From Halobellus salinus (GTDB lineage Archaea; Halobacteriota; Halobacteria; Halobacteriales; Haloferacaceae): DNA of 64,000 nt. The stretch spans positions 124,001-188,000 of the forward strand of contig NZ_BMOC01000001.1 in assembly GCF_014646875.1 (NCBI RefSeq), in the 5' to 3' direction. A program made the translations under genes and the position numbers. Under the pieces are notes generated by a model, which saw only the letters and a list, made by a program, of their open reading frames with translations, was not told the DNA's origin and searched no databases. The stretch's first letter is position 1; each line of letters begins with the position of its first letter. Shown piece after piece: positions 35,788 through 43,935 of this stretch.

Positions 35788-35856
35788 ATCAGGTTCAATA
35801 TGATCGGTCGTTAAGAAACCTTGACCATACCTACTGAAGAGTTCGATATATAGATT

Positions 35857-36176
35857 CTCTGTACTGAGCGATTTCGGTTTGATGTGGGAAGTCTTCTATG
35901 ATACCAATCCTACGTTTTACTGCATAGAGGGGGATTGAGAACTACTGTCCACTCAACGAGTTTGTTTACTGGTATTAGTTGTGTGATTTTGTTCCCACAA
36001 CAATTCAGGGACTAAAACCCCCTCTATGAACTGAATCTATTGCGGGTTACATTAGGATCAGTTGACCGTTGGAGAGTTTCCTGCAGAGACGTTTTCCCCT
36101 CTATGATTTGGTCCTCCTTTTCCGAGGTCTTCCCTTATAATACTATACTCTGCCTTCCGAAACTACTGGCAGAAAA
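35857..36176. repeat. Long direct repeat, left copy
   Basis: This non-coding stretch matches 38111-38476 in the same orientation over its whole length with interspersed gaps, starting from CTCTGTACTGA and ending at TGCCTTC-GAAACTA. Shared landmarks are TGTGGGAA-TCTTCTATGA, GGGGGATTGAGA, TTAGTTGTGTG and ACAATTCAGG. No gene is visible in it. The right copy directly abuts the helicase-like gene, so the left copy appears to be a duplicate of that gene's 3' flank. Confidence 0.75.
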
Positions 36177-36188
36177 CTATTCGAGAGT

Positions 36189-36270
36189 ATCATCTCGACC
36201 TCTACGACGAGCTTTGAGAGGTAGTGTGTGAGTCCGAAGAGAACCAGCATCGAGCGGGGGAGAGTGAACA
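36189..36270 (+). pseudogene. Decayed C-terminus of the small helical protein at 33681
   Basis: The sequence parallels the last 27 codons of the 33681 gene: a segment encoding HLDLYDEL, then a stop codon replacing Arg, then EVVCESEENQHRAG. It has no start and an internal TGA, so it is a fragment. It joins the left long direct repeat to the restriction cassette and records the rearrangement that built this locus. Confidence 0.7.
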
Positions 36271-36317
36271 GAAGACTCGATGAACTATTGGAACAAACTC
36301 CCCTGTCAAAAACAAGT

Positions 36318-37562
36318 TCACACGCTATTATTGATCTCTTTGACGACCTGATCATTCAACCGTGGACCATCGGTGAGGTCTGTCTGGACGAGCATATCAA
36401 CAATATCGCCACCAGCAAACAGCCGTATTGGATAGGTCGAGAGGCTCTCTTGCTGGGCAGCGTCCGTGTAATGGGACATAGTAAAGAATAGGCCAATTTC
36501 ACCATCACCAACTCGGGAAGCAAGACGACTCAGTTCCCGACCACCAACCGATCCTTTTTTGTTTTTGACCTGTGCTTTGAATTTGAGCTTGGTTTTATTT
36601 CCGCCAAGTGTCACGTCCGGGAGCAAGTTTGTTTGACCAATAATGTCCACACCTTTGTCTCCGCTTGAGGGCGTTCGACGAACCTGAGTCATATTGTCCA
36701 TACTTTCGAGCAAACGCTCGATCAGCATCTCCAGCTTTTGACCACGCTCTTTGGAGGTTCCGTCAAGTCGGGTTCGTATATCCTCGTGGAGCGGCTCTAA
36801 GCGGGTATCTGGCTGTTGGTTAGCCTTCGAGCGGATCTGCTCGTTGTAGATTGAATATCGACGGACTGTTCCTGTATCCACCCAGTGATCCCACGCGTCA
36901 GGTCCACCAACATCATATCCAGTTCGGCTCTTGCGATGAATCCATTCAAGATCGACTGTGTCAGTGTCAAGAATTTCGAGGTCAATCCGGTAGTTGACAA
37001 CCGTTTCACCCTCATCTCTATGGCGGGTGATACTCAGATCATCAATGACACAGCATCCTTTGAACGTTACCCAACCAACACGTTCTTTCTGAAACAACAA
37101 TACCGGGGGCGCTTCGTCCCGATTATTCTGAGCGTAAGTGGAGCAATACTGCTCTTTCACAAGTCGGTTGCCACGACGGCTGAGTGGGTCCGGTCCATCA
37201 CCAGCTTTCGAGTCACCCCAGTAATAGGCAATGCCGTCTTCGAGATTGATTATATCCTCCCAAGGATCGTGTGAAGTAGAGCTTGTGCTTGAGGAGTACA
37301 GTACAATAAGCTCACAAGCATCAGTTTGTGGATTGCGAAGCGCCTCAATACCACGATAGCTAACTCCACCATCGAGTGGTGCGTTTAACCACCCACGATA
37401 TTCATTGGTGGAGAGATCTGTAGAGTTCCGGTATTCTTCCCCGACGACGTACTGGTCGCCGTACTGTCCCATAGGATTTCCAGAGTGTCGCGGCCAGATA
37501 ATTATAGCGCCGTAAGTGTGGGAGTCTCTGGTAAGAGCGCGCTTGCTAACTGAGTTTGCCAC
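36318..37562 (-). CDS. AspBHI-like modification-dependent restriction endonuclease
   Basis: This 414-residue protein has an N-terminal domain with RGIEALRNPQTDACELIVLY and IAYYWGDSKAGDGPDPLSRRGN, resembling the modified-cytosine-binding domain of AspBHI-type enzymes, and a C-terminal Mrr-like PD-(D/E)XK domain (GDKGVDIIGQ, then KFKAQVKNKKG and GLFFTMSHYT). Such enzymes cut DNA bearing modified cytosine. The GTG start lies 17 bases inside the HNH gene. No methylase is nearby, consistent with a type IV/IIM system. Confidence 0.72.
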   Translation of the reverse strand: MANSVSKRALTRDSHTYGAIIIWPRHSGNPMGQYGDQYVVGEEYRNSTDLSTNEYRGWLNAPLDGGVSYRGIEALRNPQTDACELIVLYSSSTSSTSHDPWEDIINLEDGIAYYWGDSKAGDGPDPLSRRGNRLVKEQYCSTYAQNNRDEAPPVLLFQKERVGWVTFKGCCVIDDLSITRHRDEGETVVNYRIDLEILDTDTVDLEWIHRKSRTGYDVGGPDAWDHWVDTGTVRRYSIYNEQIRSKANQQPDTRLEPLHEDIRTRLDGTSKERGQKLEMLIERLLESMDNMTQVRRTPSSGDKGVDIIGQTNLLPDVTLGGNKTKLKFKAQVKNKKGSVGGRELSRLASRVGDGEIGLFFTMSHYTDAAQQESLSTYPIRLFAGGDIVDMLVQTDLTDGPRLNDQVVKEINNSV

Positions 37563-38013
37563 CTTCGCCTTTGGCTTTTGCGTACTGCATTATCCCGACA
37601 AACACAGAGGAACATATAAAAAATAAAACAGCAATGATTCTCTGACCGGAGGCAACAAATATGAGCGTTAGAACAGTTACACCCAACATCAATATAACAG
37701 GGTATTTTCCTGCAACCAGAACTGACAGGTATGCAAAATTTTCCACAAACTCACTCTTCCCTGAAAATTTTGATTTGGCAGTAGGAGCGTCAGTGCCTGT
37801 ATGAACCGCGTTGTGACACTCCTCACATAACGTAATTAGGTTAGATTTCTTATTTGAACCACCATCCTTGAGAGGAACGATGTGGTGCACGTGTAGTTCT
37901 ACATCATCGGTGTATGAACTTCTCTGACAATTTTGACAGGTGTTATTATCCTCCTCTCGTACCCTCTTAATACGACTCTGAGGAGGTCGGTTGTCTGCCA
38001 CAACATAGTTCAT
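37546..38013 (-). CDS. HNH endonuclease with C-terminal membrane segments
   Basis: This 155-residue protein has an HNH domain in residues 15-75: CQNCQRSS, then LHVHHIVPLKDGGSN, LITLCEECHNAVH. After a linker, two hydrophobic segments (about residues 103-121 and 124-143) follow. A membrane-anchored HNH nuclease is unusual and suggests an effector held at the membrane. It precedes and overlaps the AspBHI-like gene, so the two are probably one operon. Confidence 0.8.
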   Translation of the reverse strand: MNYVVADNRPPQSRIKRVREEDNNTCQNCQRSSYTDDVELHVHHIVPLKDGGSNKKSNLITLCEECHNAVHTGTDAPTAKSKFSGKSEFVENFAYLSVLVAGKYPVILMLGVTVLTLIFVASGQRIIAVLFFICSSVFVGIMQYAKAKGEGGKLS

Positions 38014-38110
38014 ATTACCAACTGATTAAGACCTTTGTGTAGCAATAGAATATTTACCAGCACAATTTACTTGTTTTGCTTACTGACTACGAGTAGTTAC
38101 TGATCCTACG

Positions 38111-38476
38111 CTCTGTACTGATTAATTCCTGCTTGGTGTGGGAAATCTTCTATGACTACCTCGTGGATCAAAATACAAACAGAGTCTGAGAAGGCTGATC
38201 TCGAATTTCTTTCTGCGTTCCAATCGTACGTTTTTCTGCATTGAGGGGGATTGAGAGCTACAGTCCATCCAATGAAGTTTGATTTTCGGTGTTAGTTGTG
38301 TGGTTCTGTTCTCAGAACAATTCAGGAGCAAAAAGCCCACTCAATGAACTGTAACAGTCGAGATCTACATTAGGGGTCAGCTGTACTGTGTGGTTTCCTG
38401 CAAAAACAACTCTCCCCCTTAAGCAGATCTTCTTTCCGAACTCTCCCTATTGAGTATAATACCCTGCCTTCGGAAA
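38111..38476. repeat. Long direct repeat, right copy
   Basis: This non-coding stretch is the partner of 35857-36176 and lies between the HNH gene and the 3' end of the helicase-like gene. It is about 45 bases longer because of an AT-rich insertion near 38160-38220. Together the copies bracket the restriction cassette. Confidence 0.75.
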
Positions 38477-40327
38477 CTATTCCGAGAACTCAACGTGTCC
38501 GTACTCTCCTGCTTCTTCGAGACGAACATTTGAGAAGTGATACGCACCTCCTTGTCCTGCTGTTCGACTCGCAAGATAGCCGTGGTCAACAAGTGTCTTC
38601 AGATGTTCCCGAGCGGATCTTTTCGAAACATCCACTTGGTCTGCTACGTCGCTAACCTTCCACTCGCGAGTCTCCCAATCATCGAGACTCTGGATAGTTC
38701 CGATCACTTGGATCATCCCGTTCTTCTGGGTGATCCACGAATCAATATCCACGAGGCGCTTCTCTGGTTCTACCCACTTCGGAAGTGCTGATGTGTGGAC
38801 ATACACCGTAGCGCCCTTTTCCCCATTACATTCCTCACGACCGAAGCGCATCACCGCCTGTAGCACCTCGTTGTGAATCTTCGCTTCCATCACGCGGTTC
38901 CCGAAGAATCCGTAATCCGTATCCTCACCTTCAGTTCCCTCTTTTCGTTTGGCGGAGTAACCAGCCAACGCACTCCACTTCTCGATAACACCATCACCGG
39001 GGTGTGGGTTCCCGAGGATAACACCAGACCGTAGCGTTCCGAAGCTGTTGATCCCCTTCAGACCGCCGTAGTTCTCCATTTTCGATACCAGCGACTTAAT
39101 GCCGTGATTTTTGTACTGTTTGAGGGCCTCCTTCGAGGAAATCACCCCAGGCTTTTGCCCCTCAATGTCGCCCACCTTTTCGACAAATGGAATATCGACA
39201 GTTGGAGCGACACCTTCTCCGCTTTGATATGCGTTCCAATTCTCGGTAGTCTGTACGATGCTGAGTTCGAGAACTTCTTCCAAGTACTTCTGACGCTGAT
39301 CGTGGGCAAAGAGAGCCAGGTGGTTGACCTCTGTTCCCAGTACGAGTTCCCAGAGTTCGGTGACTGGTGTTCCATCAAGAGCTACGACGCTCTCAGCGTT
39401 CTCGAAGTCAGGTGGTAGCAGGAACGACCATTCGTGTTCGGTGTTTCGAGCGGCCACCTTACCATCACCGAGATCAGCGTGTTGCCACCGGTTTTCGAGA
39501 CGTTCCTTCTCCAGATTCGCCATTGTCATTAGGGGAGCGAGAGCGTGGGCTGCGGAGGCGGGACTCTGGAGTACGTGAGTGGAATCGTAGGGCTGCCAGA
39601 GGTCGTCCTTCCACGCCTCAACCTCCATTGGAAAATCCGATCCCCGCGTAAGTAGATCGTCATAGTCGTGAAATGGAAGTTGGTCTTCTTCTCGAAGGTA
39701 AGCCGTTACAGCTGGTGCAACTTTACCTGTGTACTCCTGCACGAACGCATCACCGGGAAATTCGTCAATGGCTACGTATCGATCATCAGTCCAGTCGTCT
39801 TGGTATGCGTGCAGGTAGTGACCAAGAAGAACATCGTAATCCTCCACCTCAATGCTGAGTTTCTGGATGAACGGACACTGACTGTCGTGCTGACAAGGGA
39901 GATCCTCTCCGTACAATCTGCTCGCCTCTTCGTGTATCTTCTCTCCCTTGAGGCCCTGCCGATACCTCGCAAGGAGTTTCTCGGTGAGTTCGTCTGCTGG
40001 TCGTCCTTTCTTATCGAGTGATACGCTCTTACAGTCTCGATGGAACGATGGGAGTCGGGTTACTGAAAGATCGAGGTCACCTTGTTTACACCACCCTTCA
40101 TACTCGTCCAAGAGGTCGTGATGTGGGCCGAAGACTGTGAGCTGATTTCCTGTCTCTGCCGCCCACGAAAGAACCCCGTAGCTCTTTCCCGAAGCAGGAA
40201 GCGCCTCGATGAGTGTGATCTCCGGGGAGGAGAATCCACGGCGAATTATTTCGGTCACACGGCCACGAATCGATTCTTTGTTTGGTTCAGATGATACTAC
40301 GGTCGAAGTAGATGGGTCTACGGACAT
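38477..40327 (-). CDS. Helicase-like P-loop NTPase with C-terminal winged helix
   Basis: This 616-residue protein has Walker A ALPASGKSYG near residue 43 and a DE-type Walker B (YVAIDEFPGD), plus the paired cysteines CQHDSQCPF between them. The last 90 residues form a winged-helix domain (KVSDVADQVDVSKRSAREHL). It resembles a replication or transfer helicase found on haloarchaeal integrated elements. It is the last gene of island 1. Its cofactor or partner is unknown. Confidence 0.7.
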   Translation of the reverse strand: MSVDPSTSTVVSSEPNKESIRGRVTEIIRRGFSSPEITLIEALPASGKSYGVLSWAAETGNQLTVFGPHHDLLDEYEGWCKQGDLDLSVTRLPSFHRDCKSVSLDKKGRPADELTEKLLARYRQGLKGEKIHEEASRLYGEDLPCQHDSQCPFIQKLSIEVEDYDVLLGHYLHAYQDDWTDDRYVAIDEFPGDAFVQEYTGKVAPAVTAYLREEDQLPFHDYDDLLTRGSDFPMEVEAWKDDLWQPYDSTHVLQSPASAAHALAPLMTMANLEKERLENRWQHADLGDGKVAARNTEHEWSFLLPPDFENAESVVALDGTPVTELWELVLGTEVNHLALFAHDQRQKYLEEVLELSIVQTTENWNAYQSGEGVAPTVDIPFVEKVGDIEGQKPGVISSKEALKQYKNHGIKSLVSKMENYGGLKGINSFGTLRSGVILGNPHPGDGVIEKWSALAGYSAKRKEGTEGEDTDYGFFGNRVMEAKIHNEVLQAVMRFGREECNGEKGATVYVHTSALPKWVEPEKRLVDIDSWITQKNGMIQVIGTIQSLDDWETREWKVSDVADQVDVSKRSAREHLKTLVDHGYLASRTAGQGGAYHFSNVRLEEAGEYGHVEFSE

Positions 40328-40630
40328 TATTGGCGAAGGCTCTCAGGGGTGACTGAACCTCGCTCGATGCTGTGAAACGCCGAGAATACAGCGACAGTCG
40401 TACCTGTCAGATGGAGTCTCCCGCGAGAATCTGCCTTCACTCTAAAGACAACGTCCAGCGGGATATAAGTACCGAAACCGGGAGACAGCGTCGGGTTCTT
40501 TTGTGAAATGGAGATCTTCGAGGGTTGAACCCCGGGGGTTGCGTCCCGAGATCTGTTTGTGTAGCAATTCGTCCGAAATCTGTGGTGTTGAGTTCCCCGA
40601 AACTGGGAGTATGGAGAGGTAGGAATCGTT

Positions 40631-40744
40631 CTACATCAGGTCTAAGAATTGCTTCCGGCCCTCTCGCTCTTGTTCCTTAGAACGGGCATCATAGTGCTTG
40701 TTCAACACTTCGACGGAACCATCTCGTGTTTGAGGAACGCTAAG
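40631..40744 (-). pseudogene. C-terminal fragment of a tyrosine integrase
   Basis: Only the end is preserved: VPQTRDGSVEVLNKHYD followed by a charged helix ending KQFLDLM. The EVLNKHYDxRS pattern is the tyrosine-nucleophile region and tail of haloarchaeal phage-type integrases, a different subfamily from the three complete ones here. The catalytic Arg and His region is absent. It is a leftover of an earlier integration next to the tRNA. Confidence 0.65.
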
Positions 40745-40865
40745 AGTCGAGGGTTGAGGTCTACACTTCAAGCAGAATAAACAGGTAGTTAAAATCACAT
40801 CCTTGATAAATTTCAACGGTTGCGTGTAGTGTTATTATGGATGCTTTGAGGATCATTCCGTTACA

Positions 40866-40883
40866 CTCCGAATGTTTTATATC
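40866..40883 (+). promoter_or_regulatory. tRNA-Gly promoter
   Basis: ACTCCGAATGTTTTATA (a purine-rich element followed by a TATA box) lies about 70 bases before the tRNA and differs from the box before the damaged copy at 29702-29718 at a single base within the shared stretch. Its preservation supports that both copies descend from one transcription unit. Confidence 0.6.
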
Positions 40884-40951
40884 AGCCAACCAGTGTTATT
40901 GATATGTAGCCGACGAGTACCCCTGAAAGGGGATAATGTTGCCTACGGCAA

Positions 40952-41022
40952 GCGCCAGTGGTCCAGTGGTAGGACAGTGGCTTCCCAAGCCACTAGCCCG
41001 GGTTCAATTCCCGGCTGGCGCA
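40952..41022 (+). tRNA. tRNA-Gly(CCC)
   Basis: A complete 71-base cloverleaf: acceptor GCGCCAG/CTGGCGC with discriminator A, D-arm GTCCAGTGGTAGGAC, anticodon arm GTGGC-TTCCCAA-GCCAC with anticodon CCC, and T-arm CCGGG-TTCAATT-CCCGG. No intron. This appears to be the only intact copy of the three in the window. It is the attachment site of the islands on either side. Confidence 0.96.
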
Positions 41023-41180
41023 TCCCTATCCTTTCGCTGTCCTGCGGTTTTGGCCTGTGACGAGACAACGATGACGCCACAACGCCAGGCCACACGAATC
41101 AGGACGAACCGCCGACCCCGACGTTGTCGGGCGATTAGTGCTGTTGGTGCGCCACCCCGATTCGCACGAACGAAGAAAGT
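41023..41180. repeat. Duplicated integrase-upstream region, copy without integrase
   Basis: These bases after the intact tRNA match 51456-51612 at close to nine positions in ten. In the second copy the region leads into the integrase at 51662, while here homology ends near 41180 and no integrase follows. It is thus the left end of an older element whose integrase was lost. The rest of the gap to 41413 contains no recognised gene. Confidence 0.8.
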
Positions 41181-41413
41181 ACAGGCCAGCCGAACACAGC
41201 CTGCCTTGTTGAGCGCAAGACAGCGACGGGGGAGGGTCGATTGTTTGTAGTCTCTGGCTGTCAGAGACGCGATCTTGCAGTCAGAAGATGCAGTAGCGGT
41301 CACTCACGGCGGTTGTCGAAGGGTCAAGACTATGCTATCTTGCTTCGTTGTGTCAGTGACGGCGGCGATGCCTCTCCCGGATACGTCCGGAGAAAGGGAG
41401 CAGGCGGCGAGGC

Positions 41414-42205
41414 CTAACTCGCCGCCTGCGTCAGGTTATGGACGATGCACTTCCGAGTCAGCTCCCGGAACTGGCCGTGCCAGGTTCGGGAGCGGAGCTT
41501 CTCGCCGTCGTCTTCCTTCAACTGGGAGAACCCCGTCTCACTCATCCAGCGTTGGTTGTAATCCTCGTTCATTCGGGCGTTGTGGGCCTTCTGCAACAGT
41601 GTTTGTTCCCTGTGCTTGATCAGTGGTCGCATTGAGTTGGAGCGACACTCCTCACGAAGCTCGCCCCACGAGCAGTTCGCGTCAGCAGACAATACACGCA
41701 GGTCTTCCGCCGGAACGCGGAAGACCTGCATCCCGATGTGGCCGTCCCACGCCTTCTGTGTCGTGAAATGAACGTCTTTGGTCGCTAGGGAGTTCACGTC
41801 GATCAAGATTGTTGTCTTCATCGACTGCAACGAGTAGTTCGCACGGTCACGGTAGTGATAGCTGGTCTGATCACGCTGGAAGCCACTTGCATCGATTGCG
41901 GCTTCACCACTCCAGCCCGCCTGCTCCGCCGACGCGCGGAGCAGGCGGCGGAGTTCACGCATCCGATACTCGTCTTCCCACCGGCAGACCGAACTGTAGT
42001 GTGGTGCCTCGTCAAGATCAAACACGGCGAGGATACCAGGCATCTCGTCGAGGTAATCCTCAGTTTCACGAAGACTCTTCTCCAACTCAACGCGGAACAA
42101 AATCAACGCGATCTGTGTCCACTTGGCGTACCCGTCCGCGCCGTCCGGCGCGGCGGGTACGTCAGGGTCATCTACGTGCTGTTTGGCAAGATCTCGACAC
42201 AGCAT
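41414..42205 (-). CDS. IS5-family transposase (N-terminus lacks a start codon)
   Basis: This 263-residue protein has IS5-type blocks: DASGFQRDQTS (first catalytic Asp), TTILIDVNSL, and the C-terminal MSETGFSQLKEDDG with the catalytic Glu region, then WHGQFRELTRKCIVHNL. The frame upstream of the ATG continues with family-like residues (SVKLTRNWTPSG, DIGSLRRLA) up to a TAG without any ATG, GTG or TTG. Either translation starts at the internal ATG or the gene is crippled. Confidence 0.8.
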   Translation of the reverse strand: MLCRDLAKQHVDDPDVPAAPDGADGYAKWTQIALILFRVELEKSLRETEDYLDEMPGILAVFDLDEAPHYSSVCRWEDEYRMRELRRLLRASAEQAGWSGEAAIDASGFQRDQTSYHYRDRANYSLQSMKTTILIDVNSLATKDVHFTTQKAWDGHIGMQVFRVPAEDLRVLSADANCSWGELREECRSNSMRPLIKHREQTLLQKAHNARMNEDYNQRWMSETGFSQLKEDDGEKLRSRTWHGQFRELTRKCIVHNLTQAAS

Positions 42206-42331
42206 CGCTAGCCGTCTGAGCGATCCAATATCGCCAGACGGCGTCCAATTCCTGGTTAGCTTGACGGAATCTTCCTGTGAGATCGTCTGAAACTACAGTC
42301 AGCCAGCGGCAAAACAAGGCAAGTCTATCAG

Positions 42332-42595
42332 GTGTATATCGCAATGTACCGTGCTCGTAACGAGATTGGGGCTCAACTATCGCCCCCGAAAGCTCGTCCC
42401 AAACTATTCCGTACTCTCATTATGGATTCCCCAGTCGCGGCGGAGTATAAGTTTCCCGAGGTCCTCAGTGAGGCGGCTGTACGCGGAATACGAGATGCCG
42501 AGATGGCCCTTCCGTACCGATCGAAAGCTGAAATCTGCTACCGATTCCTGGTTCCCGAGTCCCACCTCGATATCAGCGATGCAGAGTCGGTGTGA
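42332..42595 (+). CDS. Hypothetical protein
   Basis: An 87-residue reading frame lies between a transposase and a toxin-antitoxin pair. I see no recognisable motif. Composition is balanced and an internal ATG (MDSPVAAEYKF) offers a shorter start of 57 residues. It may be a gene fragment; confidence that it is translated is low. Confidence 0.3.
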   Translation: MYIAMYRARNEIGAQLSPPKARPKLFRTLIMDSPVAAEYKFPEVLSEAAVRGIRDAEMALPYRSKAEICYRFLVPESHLDISDAESV

Positions 42596-42646
42596 CTGCG
42601 TCGCAGCCGAAGTGCTATAGTCAAACTGACTAACATAAACTGGTTC

Positions 42647-43129
42647 CTATGGTGGATTTTGGCCTGCGTTCAACGGTTCGTATGAGTTGGTATGGTACGC
42701 AACTCGCCAGAGTTTGAGCACAGCACGTATGACGAGGTCCGGGGGAGCCTGTGTGATACAGGATGCTTCGACCTCGTCAGGTTCCGAACTCGCATCCGGT
42801 GGCGGATGATAGTGTTCGAGTCTCGGGACGTGAATGTAGTCTCCCCCGTGTGGGTGCTTTCCCCACCGGAAGTCCACTCCTTGGTCGTCCGTATAGTGGA
42901 ATTTATACTCGCCCTGTGTCGTCCACTGGACATCGATTCGAGCTGTCTTGGCCTCGCAAAGCCCGTCTTCAAGCGTAAGTTCGAGAACGGACGGATTGAG
43001 GTAATCGTCGAGTTCAGCCGTCGCCAGCGGCTCCATTGTCTCAACGATATCGCGGAGTCTGAGCAGCGCCGCTCGATCTGTCGCTCCACGAAGCGTGTGG
43101 GCTTCCGATCGGTCAGGCGACCCGGTCAT
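42647..43129 (-). CDS. TumE-like (DUF6516-type) toxin candidate
   Basis: This 160-residue protein has a middle domain with GEYKFHYTDDQGVDFRWG, HPHGGDYIHVPRLEHYHPP, close in pattern to the TumE family (strand, then W/Y-N/H and a His-rich turn), whose members are toxins of TumE-TumA modules. The gene follows the HTH gene by only 2 bases. Assignment as a toxin is inferred from the motif and the gene pair; the HTH partner would be the antitoxin. Confidence 0.6.
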   Translation of the reverse strand: MTGSPDRSEAHTLRGATDRAALLRLRDIVETMEPLATAELDDYLNPSVLELTLEDGLCEAKTARIDVQWTTQGEYKFHYTDDQGVDFRWGKHPHGGDYIHVPRLEHYHPPPDASSEPDEVEASCITQAPPDLVIRAVLKLWRVAYHTNSYEPLNAGQNPP

Positions 43130-43131
43130 TT

Positions 43132-43722
43132 TCAGACCGGAACCGTGTCGTCAGCAGAGCGATGATCGTCATTGACAAACTGTTCTGCATTACCGATTGA
43201 GAGAGCCGCGTTCGCAAACGCGAGGTTTCGACGTAGCGTCTTCCATTCACGAATCGTTTCCGGATCAATCGTTTGCTGGGTGGATTTAGATGCTGCAAGC
43301 GCCTGATTCGCCTGCTCGACGGCCAACTCTTCCGGAGAGTCGACGCCAAACTCGGACTGGTATTCGGAGAGTTGCTCACGCATCTCATGAATTCGCGTGA
43401 CGAGTTCGTCAGTCGAGACGTGCTCAAGAATGTCGGCCGCCTGCTCAACGACAAGCGATTCGGACGACCGGCGGTACTGTGTCCCGCCGTGTTCTCCGGG
43501 GACTGTCTCGACGAACCCCTCATCAACGAGTGCTTTCAGGTGCTTTCGAGCCGTTTTCGGGGCCGTCCGCGCATCCTCAGCGACAGCATCTGTCGAGACA
43601 GGCTCATATGTGTGCGCGATAACCCGTCGAATCCGCTCGTACGGCGTTGTTTCGGCTTCCCACTGGGCCCCGACTGCCTCATTGATGTCCGCAAACTCCT
43701 CTGGCTGTTCTTGATCACTCAT
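43132..43722 (-). CDS. Winged-helix regulator (DUF7342-like), putative antitoxin
   Basis: This 196-residue protein has an N-terminal ArsR-like winged helix (DAVAEDARTAPKTARKHLKALVDEGFVETV) and a C-terminal coiled-coil region (LVTRIHEMREQLSEYQSEFGV). It belongs to a large haloarchaeal family usually paired with a small partner gene as seen here. It is first in the operon and probably represses it. The start MSDQEQ was chosen; an ATG four codons upstream is possible. Confidence 0.75.
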   Translation of the reverse strand: MSDQEQPEEFADINEAVGAQWEAETTPYERIRRVIAHTYEPVSTDAVAEDARTAPKTARKHLKALVDEGFVETVPGEHGGTQYRRSSESLVVEQAADILEHVSTDELVTRIHEMREQLSEYQSEFGVDSPEELAVEQANQALAASKSTQQTIDPETIREWKTLRRNLAFANAALSIGNAEQFVNDDHRSADDTVPV

Positions 43723-43935
43723 ACCTGTATCCAAAGTTTAGAGGAATATAATAATTTGGTACAGTCCTATGTTACGTTGTATAAAAAAGAGGGTACGGCG
43801 ACTCTTGGTAACTGAGTTCTTTTTGAACTGACCGACTTAGGACTAGCTGTTGAGTTCTGAGCATCTGTACGTACCCTAGATAGCCTCGCAGCACGCCCGA
43901 CCGGGAATTATGCGTGTCTGCACACGGTGCTCCGT

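Larger units (their letters stand above)
40328..40951. other. Intergenic region with integrase relic and tRNA promoter
   Basis: Apart from the integrase fragment at 40631-40744 and the tRNA-Gly promoter, no gene is apparent. A GC-rich imperfect hairpin lies at about 40515-40535 (GGGTTGAACCCC). The stretch is probably debris around an old attachment site. Confidence 0.5.
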
